Source of the DNA: Adiantum capillus-veneris
Taxonomy: Eukaryota; Streptophyta; Polypodiopsida; Polypodiales; Pteridaceae
Reading direction: 5' to 3'
Length of the DNA stretch: 64,000 nucleotides
NCBI GenBank assembly: GCA_014529385.2
Contig: CM043944.1
Span: forward strand, 59,138,268 to 59,202,267
The translations under genes and the position numbers were made by a program. This document shows positions 46,726-59,039 of the stretch, piece after piece (position 1 is the first letter of the stretch; every line of letters begins with the position of its first letter). The notes below the pieces were generated by a model, which saw only the letters and a program-made list of their open reading frames with translations, ran no database searches and was not told the origin of the DNA.

Positions 46726-48330
46726 TTGAGGCTCCATGTCCAAAGATATGTAGACAAGGAGGATTTCTTCATCTCTCCTCTGAAGCATGAGGATGTAATC
46801 CTAGGGGCACCATGGTTTGATCGCCTGACTGCCAATGTTAAATTCCCTAAAAGGCAAATCTACTTTAGGTTCATGGAAAAAGATATGTACATAGATGCTA
46901 AGGAGTTGGGTAGTACCATACCCATTGTACATAAGCAAGCTTTCAATAAGTCAATAAAGAGCTCTATTTCCATGTACATGATTTTTATTAAAGATTCTCA
47001 AAATGAACCTAATGTTTTAGCAAAAGAAGATATAAACAATCAAAAGGAATTAGAGCTATCCAATTTCCTCAAGGGATTCCAAGATGTTTTTACTGACGAC
47101 ATTCCTTGTGAGCTACCTCCCAAACGAGGGTATGACGACCATGCAATTGAACTTCTTGCTGGAAGCTCATCACCTAATAAACCTCCTTATTGAGTTTCTC
47201 AAGCTCAACAAGAGGAGATTATGTGGCAAGTGCATGAGTTGGTCTCCATTTTGTTCACCGGTGTCATTAGTGCAAAAGAAAGAAGGCACATATCATATGT
47301 GTGTCGACTATAGAGCACTAAATAGGATCACTATCAAGAATAGGTTTCCTTTTCCACGATAGAAGACCTATTTGATAAGCTACAAGGGTCGACCTACTTC
47401 AGTAGGATTGACCTAAAAAGTGGCTACCATCAAATAAGGATAGTTGATCAAGACATTGCAAAGACCACATTTTGCACTATGTTTGGTCTTTACGAGTACA
47501 TTGTCATGCCTTTTGGCTTGACCAATGCACCAGCCACATTTAACCGCCTGATGGAGAAGCTATTCAGGCCTCACCGAACCTTTACTTTCTTTGATGATAT
47601 AATCATCTACTCTAATTCATTGGACAAACACCTCTAGGTAATATTTCAAGTTTTACGAGAGAATAAACTTTATATTAATCGAAAGAAAAGTGAATTTTTC
47701 TTACAAGAGATTCAATATTTAGGTCACATTATCTCTCAAGATGGCATCCAAATGGATACACTCAAAGCTAGAGGTAATAAAAGGATGGCCTAATCCAAGG
47801 AATCTACATGAACTAAGAAGCTTTGTAGGTATGTGTGCATACTATAGATGCTTCGTAGAAAAGTTCTCACAAATCGCGGGACCATTACATGACCTAACAA
47901 AGAAAAACGTTAGGTATACATGGTCCACCAAGGAGAACAATGCTTTTGAAAAGCTTAAAGAGAAGCTTATCTCTTAACCTGTGCTTACACTGCCGGATCT
48001 CTCAAAGCTTTGAGGTCCAATGCGACGCCTGTGGTCATTGCCTTGGAGCTGTTTTGCTTCAAGAAGGGCACGCAATAGCCTACGAAAGTCAAAGGATCAA
48101 TCCTATTGAGCAAGCTCTAGGGATATATGAGAAGGAACTCTTAGCAGTTCTACATGCTCTAAACTCGTGGAAGCACTATATATTGGGGACTCCTTTCATT
48201 CTGTGTGAACGGATCACCAAAGCCTTAAGTACTTCATGACGTAGACCAAGCTCTTCGACGAAAAAATGAGGTGGACAAATTTCCTTTCACAATTTCATTT
48301 TCATATTGCTCACATTGTTGGAAAGCATAA
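46726..48330 (+). pseudogene. chromovirus protease linker, reverse transcriptase and RNase H
   Basis: Landmarks are V-I-L-G-A-P-W-F-D-R-L (protease end), [22 protein letters not shown] (RT start) and C-V-D-Y-R-A-L-N. These are followed by S-R-I-D-L-K-S-G-Y-H-Q-I-R (catalytic Asp), M-P-F-G-L-T-N-A-P-A-T-F, F-F-D-D-I-I-I-Y-S (second catalytic pair intact), Q-Y-L-G-H-I-I-S and the RNase H pieces V-Q-C-D-A-C-G and Y-E-K-E-L-L-A-V. Stops occur at TGA (about 47,191, where Arg is conserved), TAG (about 47,636, Gln expected) and TAA (about 47,975, Gln plausible), plus frameshifts. Confidence 0.9.
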
Positions 48331-49210
48331 TCAAGTGGCATATGCACTCTCAAGATGGCCAAGAGTGAATGTGGTATCCATAGCAACTCACAATGATCTA
48401 TCTTTGATAGATGAGTACGCTATCAATCCCAATTTTAGAGAGGTGATTTCAGCCCTTGCACTAGGGAATAAGGAAGAACCATTTACCGTACAAGATGGTT
48501 ATCTTCTCTATGGAAATAGGCGATGCATTACTAACTCACTACGTGAGAAAGTAATGTATGAATCTCATGCTCCTCCTTATGCGGGGCATAGAGGGATTCA
48601 GTCTACCCTAAAAGGGATAGAAACATACTTTTATTGGCCTGCCATGAAAGCAAACATACAAGAGTATGTTTCAAAATGTGTGGTATGTCAAAAGACGAAG
48701 TTTAATAGAGGGAAGAAACTTGGAGTGCTTCAACATTTGCCAATCCCTAATTCACCGTGGGAGAGCATATCCATGGATTTTATCTTTGGATTGCCCAAGT
48801 CTATCCATGGGAATACAAGAATATGGACGATAGTAGACATGCACATTTCATACCTATCAAAAAGACTATCAAGGCCCATCAAATGGAAACCCTTTTTATA
48901 TCACAAATCTCAAGTACCATGGCTTGCCAATGTCCATGATGGATCCTAGAATGACCAGTAATTTTTGGAAGGGTCTCTTTGAGAATCTAGGTACAAGGCT
49001 AAATTTCTCTTCGGCCTATCACCTGCAAACGGATGGCCAAAGTGAAATCGCTAACCTAACAATTCTTGATCTACTAAAAGCTTATGTCACAAAAGTAGAT
49101 CAAAAGTCCCAATGGGAGAAGTACTTACCTTTAGTGGAGTATGCTTACAATAACACTGTACATACTTCCACGGGAAAAGCACCCTTTGAGGTGATAGAGG
49201 GAAGATAAAA
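48266..49210 (+). pseudogene. chromovirus integrase
   Basis: After the RNase H end (H-I-V-G-K-H-N-Q-V-A-Y-A-L-S-R) comes an integrase zinc module (A-G-H-R-G...C-V-V-C-Q-K-T-K). The core follows: S-M-D-F-I-F-G-L-P (first Asp), M-D-P-R-M-T-S-N-F-W-K and Y-H-L-Q-T-D-G-Q-S-E (the Glu). The frame breaks once near 48,940. The DD35E residues are still visible. Confidence 0.9.
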
Positions 49211-49379
49211 AAGTCCTCTGCTACTCAAGGTACATGGGAAGATCTTCTCTGCTACATATGAATACAGCCGAGACTTGCAAGATCTTTTCAAAAGATTAAG
49301 GATGCTATATCCATCTCTCAGCAAGGCAAAAGGCTACTGCTGATAAGCACAAAAGAGCCCTAGCCTTTAAACAAAAATA

Positions 49380-49833
49380 TTGGGTCTTGCTTAAGTTTCC
49401 CAAGGCTCGATTAAGGCACACGACGGGCAAGAATCCTACAAGACACCAAAAGTACTATGCTAAGTTAGCAAAAAGGTACTATGGTCCCTTTCAGATTCTT
49501 AGGCCAATCAATGAGATGACCTATAAACTCAAGTTTCCCAACCATTGGCTCATACACAATGCTTTCCATATAATCCTACTAAATCCTTACAAAGGAGAGC
49601 CACCTCAAGAAGCAACCATTGAAGACCCACCAGAGATTGAGAACCAAGAAGGGGTGCTGCAACCCGAGTCTATTCTCCAACATGAAGACAAGGTATTGAG
49701 AGGCGGTAAGACTATCCAATGATATCTTATCAGGTTTAAAAAATATCCTTTTGAAGATGCTAGATGGATGCAAGGCATACAATTAAAGGATAACCTAAAC
49801 ATTGTCAATTCTTACAAAGATTCCCTAGAGTAA
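49380..49833 (+). pseudogene. integrase C-terminus with chromodomain
   Basis: The sequence K-R-Y-Y-G-P-F-Q-I-L (GPY/F module) with H-N-A-F-H-I-I-L-L-N-P-Y is followed by P-E-S-I-L-Q-H-E-D-K-V, a TGA, then Y-L-I-R-F-K-K-Y-P-F-E-D-A-R-W-M. Y-L-x-x-[WF]-x-x-Y...D-A-x-W is the chromodomain signature that targets chromoviruses to marked chromatin. The TGA interrupts its middle. Confidence 0.85.
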
Positions 49834-50187
49834 GCAAATGTAAATACGTATAAATGAACAAAGTTTCTTTCTTATAAGACTCTCTTTTCTTTATTGTGCA
49901 CACATGTTAATAAGAATGCATTCTTAGGATCATGTTTGTGGAGATGACGTCTCCCGAACACCAAGTAGAGTTTGTCACTCTACTATGGAAGATTGATACG
50001 GACTAATGTGCATACATGCTTGCAGAAGCTAAGGCTCTCAAGCACCAAATGGACTAGTCATCCATTCTGGAACGGTGTTGTAGGGTAAAAATAGGGATCC
50101 TCTACCTGCTAGCAAACAAACTACTGATTTGGCTTTATCTTCTCTACCTCATAGTCCAGGACGACTATGATTTCAAGAGAAAGGTAA

Positions 50188-51092
50188 TGTCATAAAAACT
50201 AATATCTAATTCTCCCAAATGATTTTCTCATGTTAAATTGATCATTTAATATGGGGAAGTACCAAGGGAGTAAAAGATAGAATATTGGTAAGGCTGCCAG
50301 ACCGATCTCTGTAGGGATCCAAAGGAGAGAAATAGGGATCCAAAGGGGAGCAGTCTGCAAAAGATCAATGTGCATCACTGGAGCTTAAAAGACATAAGGT
50401 TCTGCTCCATTAAGACTTCCATAGGCTAAGGTTCCAAATTTTTAACTGAAAAGTCCAAATGGTCAAAGCTGGGAAAATTGGATGGTGGAGGGAAGACTCA
50501 AAAGTCTTCCCACATCCCTACCAAGGAGGGGGCGAGCCCTAAGAGTAGGGGAGGAGAGAGAAACACAAACACACACACACACTCCAAAGCTTCCCCCAGA
50601 GGGAATACTGGACACATGGCAGACTCCTAGGCCAGTTGCCCCCACCAATCTTCCCTCAAATCCTATTAGATGACCATAGAGGTGGACCAATGAGAATTAG
50701 GCTAGAGTAAAATTAGTCTAAATAATTTTAAAATGCTTGATAAAAGAACCAATAGAAATTAAGCTCCCCACAAGACTATTGGACAATCTACCAAGGGGTC
50801 CAATGAGCATCAAGCAACCCAATGGCTTGCCTGATTCCTATTGGCCAGAAGACTAAAAGGCCCAATGAGAGTTTAATAAATTATTTTAATTACCTAAAGC
50901 TCTCACAAAAGGGAAAAGGGGGACACATGTCACAAGGCTATCAATTATGCTTCTAATTTGTGATTGGCTAAGCCCTACAGGAGCCAATGGGAGGCCAGCA
51001 AGAGTAAATCACAAGAGGGGTCAACCAAGAAGAGAGAGAGAGAGAGAGAGAGAGAGGGCTGTTTTTTTTACCAACACATTGCTACGCGCGCG

Positions 51093-51146
<54 letters not shown>

Positions 51147-51735
51147 ACTCATGTGTGCAAGAAGAACTCCATCTCCTTCTCCAAGTATTGAGAAGTAGAG
51201 GCCTACACCCCCAACAACTCTTGGCTATGGAATGCAAATCCAACCAAGAGCCAAGCTGCAATGGCATGCTAATCTCCTCTACCATGCTAATTACTAAGCT
51301 AAGCTATGCTATTAGAGTGATTATGTGAGGAGAATACTTCTTTCTCGTAAGATATATCTTCTTCCTCTCAATCATCCTCACATATGATTTATCAACCAGG
51401 AGATAAGCTCCATTGCTTGAGATTTTGTAAAAGATAGGTGGTTCTTGTGTAACATTTAATGCACTAGTAACTTGTGTGTAGCGAAAATTGATAACATAAT
51501 GAGAATTTCATTAAGAACAAGTTCCTAATGAGCATAGAGAGAGTGCTTAATTATTGAGGACCGGATTTACATGGAGCCGGTCCCCCCTCCATAAAGGCTT
51601 TGTATTATAGCTTCTCCCATCAAAGGAGACTTTTGTACAATACAAATCTTGTGTTCCTTGACAAAAATCATTGGTGCAATGAAGATGGAAGCTTCATGCA
51701 CCAAATTATGCTTGAAAAACACACCTAGTCATCAT
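50188..51735 (+). repeat. Right LTR of the chromovirus, with an inverted 3' part
   Basis: Direct similarity to the left LTR runs from 50,188 to about 51,370. The stretch 51,457-51,735 is the reverse complement of left-LTR positions ~44,620-44,991, and about 85 bp of unrelated sequence lies between. Within the direct part, (GA)n at 51,030-51,057 and (CG)n(CA)n at 51,086-51,140 are far longer than in the left LTR. Confidence 0.85.
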
Positions 51736-51753
51736 CTCAGGGTTCCCTTTTGA

Positions 51754-52230
51754 TACTTTGATGACATCCTTTGGACTAACAATGAATCCCCAAAACATTT
51801 TACCATTTCTAACCCAATCTATCACTCTTGACTATCATCGATGATACTGTCACTAATTTTGAAGGTACAACTAGAGTAAGCACATCCTTTGTAAGCATGA
51901 AGCTGATATTTCATAATGAAAAGAACCACAATCAGTAAGGAGTTGATGGTTCCAGTAAAGGTGCTTAAGTTTATCCATAGAAGCAGCAATAGACCAACTG
52001 GATAGGCACACAAAGTCATCCTCTCTCAAATCAAACCTATCATATTCAACAGCCATTCAGCAGCGCAAGAAATCATAGACATCAAAGACCTTCTAAAGGA
52101 TTTTTGCAACAACGGTTTTGAGCGGATCAAGCTCTGGTAAATCATACACAAGTACTTGGAAACTTCAGAGGAAATGCAAGTTTACAAAGAATTTGAAAAA
52201 GTCAACTCATGCCTCAAAAGGTGGGCACTA
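51754..52230 (+). pseudogene. Penelope-like reverse transcriptase, copy B, C-terminal part
   Basis: Y-F-D-D-I-L-W-T-N-N-E-S at 51,754 corresponds to motif C, Y-M-D-D-L-L-S-L-N-N-P, of copy A. Further on, F-N-S-H-S-A-A-Q-E-I-I-D-I-K-D-L-L-K and N-N-G-F-E-R-I-K-L align with S-S-D-S-F-I-A-F-R-A-I-C-H-L-I-K-K and A-N-G-F-A-A-K-A-L-L. It completes the RT interrupted at 43,458. Motif B is missing and stops are present. Confidence 0.65.
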
Positions 52231-53114
52231 GGTCCCTAATGGGGGCCTGGTGCTCCCATTAGTGGACTTTCAATATACTCTTGACCTAGTGCGGGTTTGG
52301 ATGGAGGGTTACACACACACCATAATTTTTCTACACTTGAGATTTATTTGGGAACCCCCCCATAATTATAAAAATCCTATCATTTAGAATTTTTGGCAAA
52401 ATCTGTAAGGGTACCAAGTGACCTGGGGAGCCATTATACATGAGGGGTTAAATCAAAGTACCGCCCTTCATGAATCCACTATCCCACTCTCTGGACTAAT
52501 CCTTGCATGGCGGGTGCAAGAAAGAACCTCCTACAGGTCCACCACCTCTCCCACTACCCCACTCCTTCAGCGTCACAATTCTAACTACTTGTATTCTCAT
52601 GCATGGAGCACCTTCAACTATATATGAGGTGAAGGTGGTGGTCTTTGATCTTGAGGCTCTCAACTTGAAAGACTTCCTCATTAGGCCTTACAATGCTAAC
52701 CAATTCTACATGGATCTCCCCACTCAGGTTTTAGAAAAAACCCGAGTACATTTTTATTTTGTGTTTAGCATATAGTTGACATCGATAACAAGTGCCCCAC
52801 TCAAACAACACATGCAGTCTATGAGTGAAGCACTAATTTTTTCTTTTTCTCATAATGGATGCATGTATTATTCGTGGAGCTTTCTATATTCTGCACACAA
52901 ATTCTTCTAAAAAAGCACTATGTTGTAACTACCACCCTAATGGAAGTATCTTTTTTTGAAGCATCTATGCTCTGTACTTGTGTTAAATTGATGTCCTTAG
53001 CTCCCTTCATTGAAAGCTACCCACCCACACACACACAACCTCCAGACACTTCTGCTTGGCACATACACGTCACATTTTTGGAGCTTGCAAGATCTGTGAC
53101 AACATGAGAATGAG

Positions 53115-53118
<4 letters not shown>
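52231..53118. other. No recognised gene
   Basis: A plus-strand frame at 52,503-52,775 (90 codons) contains V-F-D-L-E-A-L-N-L-K-D-F and Y-M-D-L-P-T-Q-V-L. I do not recognise it and it may be chance. No repeat partner was seen in the window. Confidence 0.4.

Positions 53119-53206
<88 letters not shown>
53119..53206. repeat. (GA)n microsatellite at the left edge of the Penelope-like composite
   Basis: A GA tract with two GAAG interruptions abuts the first base of the left 3.6-kb repeat. Confidence 0.96.
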
Positions 53207-56200
53207 TTTCATCTATTTACTATATACATAACACATGAGACAAATTTCAAAGAACTATGTCTACAGTCTATAGTACAAAATCATGTATTCTTTTCGACTG
53301 TGTATCCAAAAAAATACATCACAGTATCAAGCCATATTAGGGAAAGAAGGTCCTGATTTAGTGTTTACAGTAAGAGTGTACAACATCACATCTCCTCAAA
53401 ACAGCAGCCAAGGAAAGGACACCCTTACCTGCATCCAAAGTAAGAAAACAACTATTCATTAGTTTTTAGACCGCATAACAGGTAACTGGGGTGACCTAGT
53501 TGTCATCCATGTCACCCTGGTACTATCTTAAGAACCTGATCAAGCTGTACAAATGGAAGTAATGTGCAACATTTTTCTTGATTTACAGAAACAAATAAAT
53601 TTTAGAGTGTTAGGTCTAAAAGGTTTTACATCATATATTTTAATGCCAAGTAAAAGTTTTTTATCTTTAATATGAATTTAGGTTAAAAAATAATGGACAG
53701 TGTCAAAGTTTCTAATAGTATTCCGCCCATTCTCTAGGGCCATCCAAAACCAGTCGCCAAATGGTATCACTGACTGGCATACATTTTAACCAGCCATCAC
53801 AGAGCTACCAGCAAACTTACCTTCAAAAGTTCGAGAAGGCCCGTACCCAAAAAAAAGCTTTGTTGAGAGTCTTTCATTACATTAGTAGTTAAGTCGAACC
53901 ATATACCGAGCCAAAACCTCAAGAAGAGAAACAGTATAAGAAGCCATTGCTAATACTCATACCTAATTGGTTATTCTCACCTCCAGTTGTCTTAATGTCC
54001 CAAAAGAAACCGTTTATTTTCCTACCAACCTGTTTTAAACAGCAGAAATCACATTATGTGAACCAATCCAGTTATCTGTACACATCGTTAGAGATAAATA
54101 CCAAATCCCTTCAAAAGGCAGCAACCCATAACAGCCAGTAGGATCAGCCCATGGCATTGGCAAGATGCCCCGGCTCCTCTAATCCTTGCAATTCGGTGTT
54201 TACACAAGAGAAAGCACATAGATCACTATTATGAGAAAAATACCATATTGGTTTTAGTCCTCATTTGCCGATATTGTAATCAGCTAGCCAGATTACGTAT
54301 ATATCCCCAACACCCACAAGCAATAGGTGAGGCTATTGCTGTATCAAACTGTTATTCTATCAACCATATGAACGGCTCCGATCATAAATCCGAACCCATA
54401 CAACAGATAGTACCTGTACATAAAGCATACGAAAAAATATATATGCAAGCTACTGGATATCTTCCTCCAAATACCCTCCGAAGCCATAATGCCTGTAAAC
54501 GAAGTAAAAAAGTTATCGGATATCAACAACCAATATAACCTGCAAAAACCCATAGACTATACAGTATGCTAGCTATGGGATAAATACAACCAGAAGCACC
54601 CAAAGCCAGCAGATTGCTCTATACCAAATCAAACTTTATGTCAGCAATACCCATTGTCCAGGCTGTCATAAACAACCCAGAAATAACCCCAAACAGTCCA
54701 TAGTCCTTCTCAATATCCATGCTAGCAGATGTTGTAGCATAATTTAACCCATGGTCCTTAAGAAGAGAGTCCATTATCTCAGCCTGTACATAGCAATGGC
54801 AAATAGTTTGTGCAGATTTTAATCAATGCCTAGCTTAGTAAATGTCAGATAAATTACCAGGGGGCTATGTCAGTGCCTGTCATCTCAATTTAGACGACAC
54901 CACCAATGTGAGCAGAAACCATTGCTTCCATTAGCACATCCAAGGTCAGCTAGAGAGAAGCCATTCTCCCTCACACCCTAATCAAGTCCCAATTCTAGTA
55001 GTCAAGCCACTCTTCCATACAGTAAAGTGACTCAGGTAATTTCCCAGGTGAGCTTAGAAATGTGTTTAACATCAGGAACTGCTGGTAATTCCTCATAGAT
55101 AGAGCACTAGCAGTATCTTGAAAAAATCATAAAATACAAATAGAGTGTCAATTTGCCAGACCAAAGACTTACAAATCATAAAGGTATTGCTCTGAATCAG
55201 AGTTTTGAGCATCAAATTGCAGGCTTATAAGCAATCAGTCCAACAACCAAAAGCAATTGATATGTTAATATTAGGTCACTCTACAGTAGCATTCGATAAA
55301 TAATGGAGCCAACCATTAGTCAGATAATCCGAGAGGTAGATTTGGCAACCATATGGAGTAGTATACGGCTCTCTAGAGCTAGTAAAGGTATTTTACCCAT
55401 AATGGGAGATAGGTCATATCCACAGCTAGGAGTATCAATCCACACCAAAAAACCAAAAAACCAAAAAACCAAAGAATAGCCGTACAGCATACTGTGCACA
55501 AATACCTGGTAGCATCACTTATCCTACGTGCAGAAGAAGGTAGATTGGTTCTGCTTCATAACCTGCGAAAGAAATTTCATCAACAGCCAGTAACACTTGA
55601 AGCATGCAAATAGATCTCTATAATACCACAACATAATCAACAGGCTCCGAAATTATCACATTCCCACTACCTGTAACCAATAGTAGCCAATAATCTCATG
55701 CAAAACCGTATATCGTTGCCACATAGTTTGGCAATTTTTACCGTATTATCCTTACCCGTGCCATATCAATTCCATCCAAAACAGTAGTATGGATAGTCAA
55801 TCATTGAAGAAGAGCACTAGTATGCAGCAGATCACAACCGATGTTACATACACTCCAGACTCATCCCATGTGGGAGAACATACCTTTCTTTACCAAACCA
55901 TACTCAAGATCAACAAATCCATACCGATTTGCAGAAACAAAATACCATTCAAATACCTAAAGTTTAAGTGTACAACATTTTCATTGTGTTTTGCTACACA
56001 TATTAAGTGTTTAACAACATCAAATGTAATCGATGCTACAAATAATTCAAAAACGCCCCATCGGGGAGATCAAATCCTTCCTACTAATCCATAGTGAAGA
56101 CAAGCAAGAGCATACAGTTTTACTGAAAAGAAACCTCATCCCAACCTCATTAGATTCCACCAACGATTTTTTGCTTGGGGCCATGCTTCGTAGCCCTCAG

Positions 56201-56826
56201 GTGTAGCTTGAAGAAGGTATTAGTGAATGTAATATACACAGTGAGAAAACACACACACACACACTTTCTGCGGAATGAAGAACTAAGTGAGCCAATGGCT
56301 CACCTTTATAAAGCTTCTCATCTGCATCGGATCGTCTCCAGCGCATTCGGCCTATAATTGGAGGAATGTCAAGTAGCTTCAGAAGGGCTTTAACTCGCCG
56401 CGGGTGTAGCGCAGTATCCAGGCCATCCATCTTCCCAAATAGCATGCGCCAGAGCCAGGATAGCAAGGCATGTTGAACAACCCACGTGCATTCAACCAGG
56501 AAGACTCGTCGAGAGTCCCCACTCCCACAAGTTACATCAAAAGCCCATTATGTGAAAGGCCTATAATGCAAAAGATTTTTATTTTCAAGTTCATCCAATT
56601 AGGAGATAATTCTCAAAAAGGTCTTTTTTCTTGGGGTACTTATTAGAGGGGAGGTCCTATTTCCCACATAGCACAAGCTACAGAGATTGATTATCATTGG
56701 CAGAGCTAGATACAGAGTAAGGGAGAGAATCCAAAAAGGGGAAAGGGAGTCAAACTCGGTCAGAGGTAATTTAAAGGTAAAGAGTTAATTCAGTATAAAT
56801 AGTCTAACAAAGCTCTAGCAGGATGC

Positions 56827-56828
<2 letters not shown>
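53207..56828 (-). repeat. Left 3.6-kb direct repeat of the Penelope-like element
   Basis: The whole segment recurs almost unchanged at 59,040-63,069. It begins (plus strand) with CTATTTACTATATACATAAC and ends with GGATGCAGAAAGAGAG. It is mostly non-coding, rich in ATACCATA-like words, and has a run of AAAAACC units at about 55,448-55,470. The best-preserved open frame is on the minus strand at 56,197-56,466 (R-R-V-K-A-L-L-K-L-L-D-I-P-P); it is also present in the right copy but is unidentified. The orientation given is that of the RT between the repeats. Confidence 0.9.

Positions 56829-56922
<94 letters not shown>
56827..56922. repeat. (GA)n tract between left repeat and RT region
   Basis: A GA run with one GAAG interruption lies at the right end of the left direct repeat, as at 63,069 in the right copy. 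Confidence 0.97.
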
Positions 56923-56924
<2 letters not shown>

Positions 56925-57003
56925 CACCCTTACCTAGGGAAGGCCTACCATCTGGTGAGGGGGGTCATCACTAGGTGGTGAGACCTCCCATACAACCAGT
57001 GTA

Positions 57004-58830
57004 CTAGTGAGAGAGTTCTAGAAGTTCAATAACTTTCCCTTTTTTCGCCAAACATAGTGTCCAAGGGTTTTTATTAAGGAATTTCCTAATAGTGCTAAGC
57101 AGTGCTTTTGCAGCAAACCCATTAGCAACATACTTCTTTATCAGATGACATATTGCCCGAAATGCAATGAACGAATCTGAGGATGAGTACATAATAAGAT
57201 AAATCATGCCCAGACAAGTTTTTATTGCTACATATAAGGACGGTTACTCTTCTTCCTGACAAATTCCACCAAGCCAAGGTGCAACTTGTCTCTTTTCCAA
57301 GAAAATTCCGTGATATAATTTCCTGTTTAGTTGAGAACAAAGTGATAGCTCCAGATTGAGAAAAACTATTTTAGTAACCATATACTCGTTGTCCACCTTC
57401 AGGCATTCCATGAAGGTAGGTTCAATCTTAAGCGTAATGGGATAGATTTCTGGCAAGCATGGCTTAAAACCAGGATTATTCAGACTTAACAAATCATCCA
57501 TATATCTATAGGTATGTTTAAACAGTGTTAGATTAATGGGAGTATCAGTTGTCTCGCACTGTTTAAGAATCCATTTATACTCAAAGAAAGCTAGGTAGAG
57601 ATTGCACATAATAGGTGAACATGAGAAGCCCATAGGGATCCCATGTATTTGTTGAAAGCATTGTTCCCCTAGTCTGACGAAGCAATTCCAAAAAATCCAT
57701 TCAATAATATCCATTAGATTGTACAGATCATAGTGAGTAGGTGGCCCTTTTTGTGTGTTTTTTACCCATCTAGGGCTACGAGCCAAAGAAATACTGTGTT
57801 GTCCCATCTCATTTCTTTTTCTAAACACCAACGTACTGATTTGTTGTAGAACTGTGAGTAGTCCAGAGGGCCCAAACAGTGATATGTTTTCATAACATTG
57901 CGTAATATCAGCTGTAAACATCGAGAAAATGTATTGTGGGAGATTAATAAATACCTCCGTTGAGTTTTTCACGAGCCAGAAGTTATTTGCTACAAGGCCA
58001 GTGAAAGTCTTAACTGCCACAAACTTTTCCTCACAAATGGTATAAAAGTCAGTGAGAATCAGATTGAGGCAGGCTGTGATTATATGTGTAGCATGTAACA
58101 TGACACGGTTGGAGGCATCCCAAATCCACCTAAACTTGTGTTTGTGACTCTTATATGTGGGAAAGAGTATAGGAATTTTTGAACTTTGAGTACATAGTTT
58201 AAAGTACCTTAAGGAAGAGTCCAAGTATTGGATGGTGTCTTCCGGACACATTTCTGAAAGCAAAAATTCTGGTCCTTGAAGTCTAGACTGAGCCATTATT
58301 CTGGCTAAGTGTTTACAAATAAACGTTGGTATATGAGGGGCTTTGTCAAGTCCCACCACAAACCAATCCTTTTTTAGTTTATGGATCATCGAGGATAATG
58401 AGGGAGAAAGCCATGTAGCCTCCTGGCTAATCCATGCATGTGGGATTGATTCGACACACGTTTGAAAGTAAGATGTTGAAAAGTTAGCCAGTCTAGCATG
58501 TTATAGACTATCTAACTTTAACTACTTGACTATGTCAGTCAAGCAAGTAAGCAGTGCGGCAAGAGCCAAGTGCGAATTTAGTGGTTGGAGCGGGATATGA
58601 TTCAAAACTTTGCTCAATAGATCCTTGATACCTTTTGACTGAATAAGCGACAGATCTGTAGTACATACGTGTTGTCCAAAATCATGGAAGTCAGAACAAT
58701 AGTTCACAAAAAGTGAGCATATACATGTTGGTTTTGTGTTTGCAGTAAGAAATTCTGTAGAATAAATATAATTCTTTAGGGGAGGATCAAAGGTCCAACC
58801 AAAAGTCCAAGGGTGGAGAGGTCAAGAGCA
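57004..58830 (-). pseudogene. Penelope-like element reverse transcriptase, copy A
   Basis: The largest open piece is 58,389-57,244 (381 codons). It carries RT motif A (F-T-A-D-I-T-Q-C-Y-E-N-I, Asp161), motif B (G-I-P-M-G-F-S-C-S-P-I-M-C-N-L-Y-L, from residue 250) and motif C (Y-R-Y-M-D-D-L-L-S-L, Asp298/Asp299). G-I-P-M-G with N-L-Y-L..F-E is the Penelope-like (PLE) form rather than the LTR or LINE form. The same frame upstream (58,707-58,522 and beyond) gives C-I-C-S-L-F-V-N-Y-C-S-D-F-H-D-F-G-Q-H-V, separated by TAG and TAA. The C-terminus continues in another frame at 57,207-57,004 (S-S-D-S-F-I-A-F-R-A, then N-G-F-A-A-K-A-L-L). No GIY-YIG endonuclease is visible, as in endonuclease-lacking PLEs such as the Athena/Coprina groups. 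All catalytic residues are intact, but the stops and frameshift make it a likely recent pseudogene. Confidence 0.85.
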
Positions 58831-59039
58831 GTAGAGATAGGGACAATCTGAAAAAATATATCTCAATGTTAGTAAGATCTAAAAAAGAGGAGTTGGTGGG
58901 TCTTCCATCCTAAAACCAACCAAGACCAAAGTCATAATGGTTGTGTGGAAGCCCCCTTATCCTAGAAAATCCAGTTTTCAGGCTGCATCTCCTAAGGATA
59001 ACAATCCTGTAGACCACCCATGTGTTTAGGGAGAGAGAG
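58831..59039. other. 5' flank of the RT, no further motif
   Basis: A short junction ending in TTTAGGGAGAGAGAG before the right repeat. The single TTTAGGG is one plant-telomere-like unit and may be chance. Confidence 0.4.

Larger units (their letters stand above)
43459..51735 (+). mobile_element. Ty3/gypsy chromovirus with long LTRs
   Basis: Two direct copies of a sequence starting TGTCATAAAAACTAATATC (43,459 and 50,188) flank gag, protease linker, RT, RNase H, integrase and a C-terminal chromodomain in Ty3/gypsy order. The left LTR is about 1.53 kb and is followed by a tRNA-Met-type primer site. The right LTR is direct to about 51,370 and then carries an inverted 3' portion. Gag and pol have frameshifts and stops and a deletion between gag and RT that removes most of the protease. 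It is inserted in a Penelope-like RT remnant. Total length of about 8.3 kb includes the rearranged end. Confidence 0.92.

Noticed and set aside
59023-59035. TTTAGGG as evidence of telomere attachment by the Penelope-like element
   Set aside because: Only a single unit is present, expected by chance; no telomeric array is seen.
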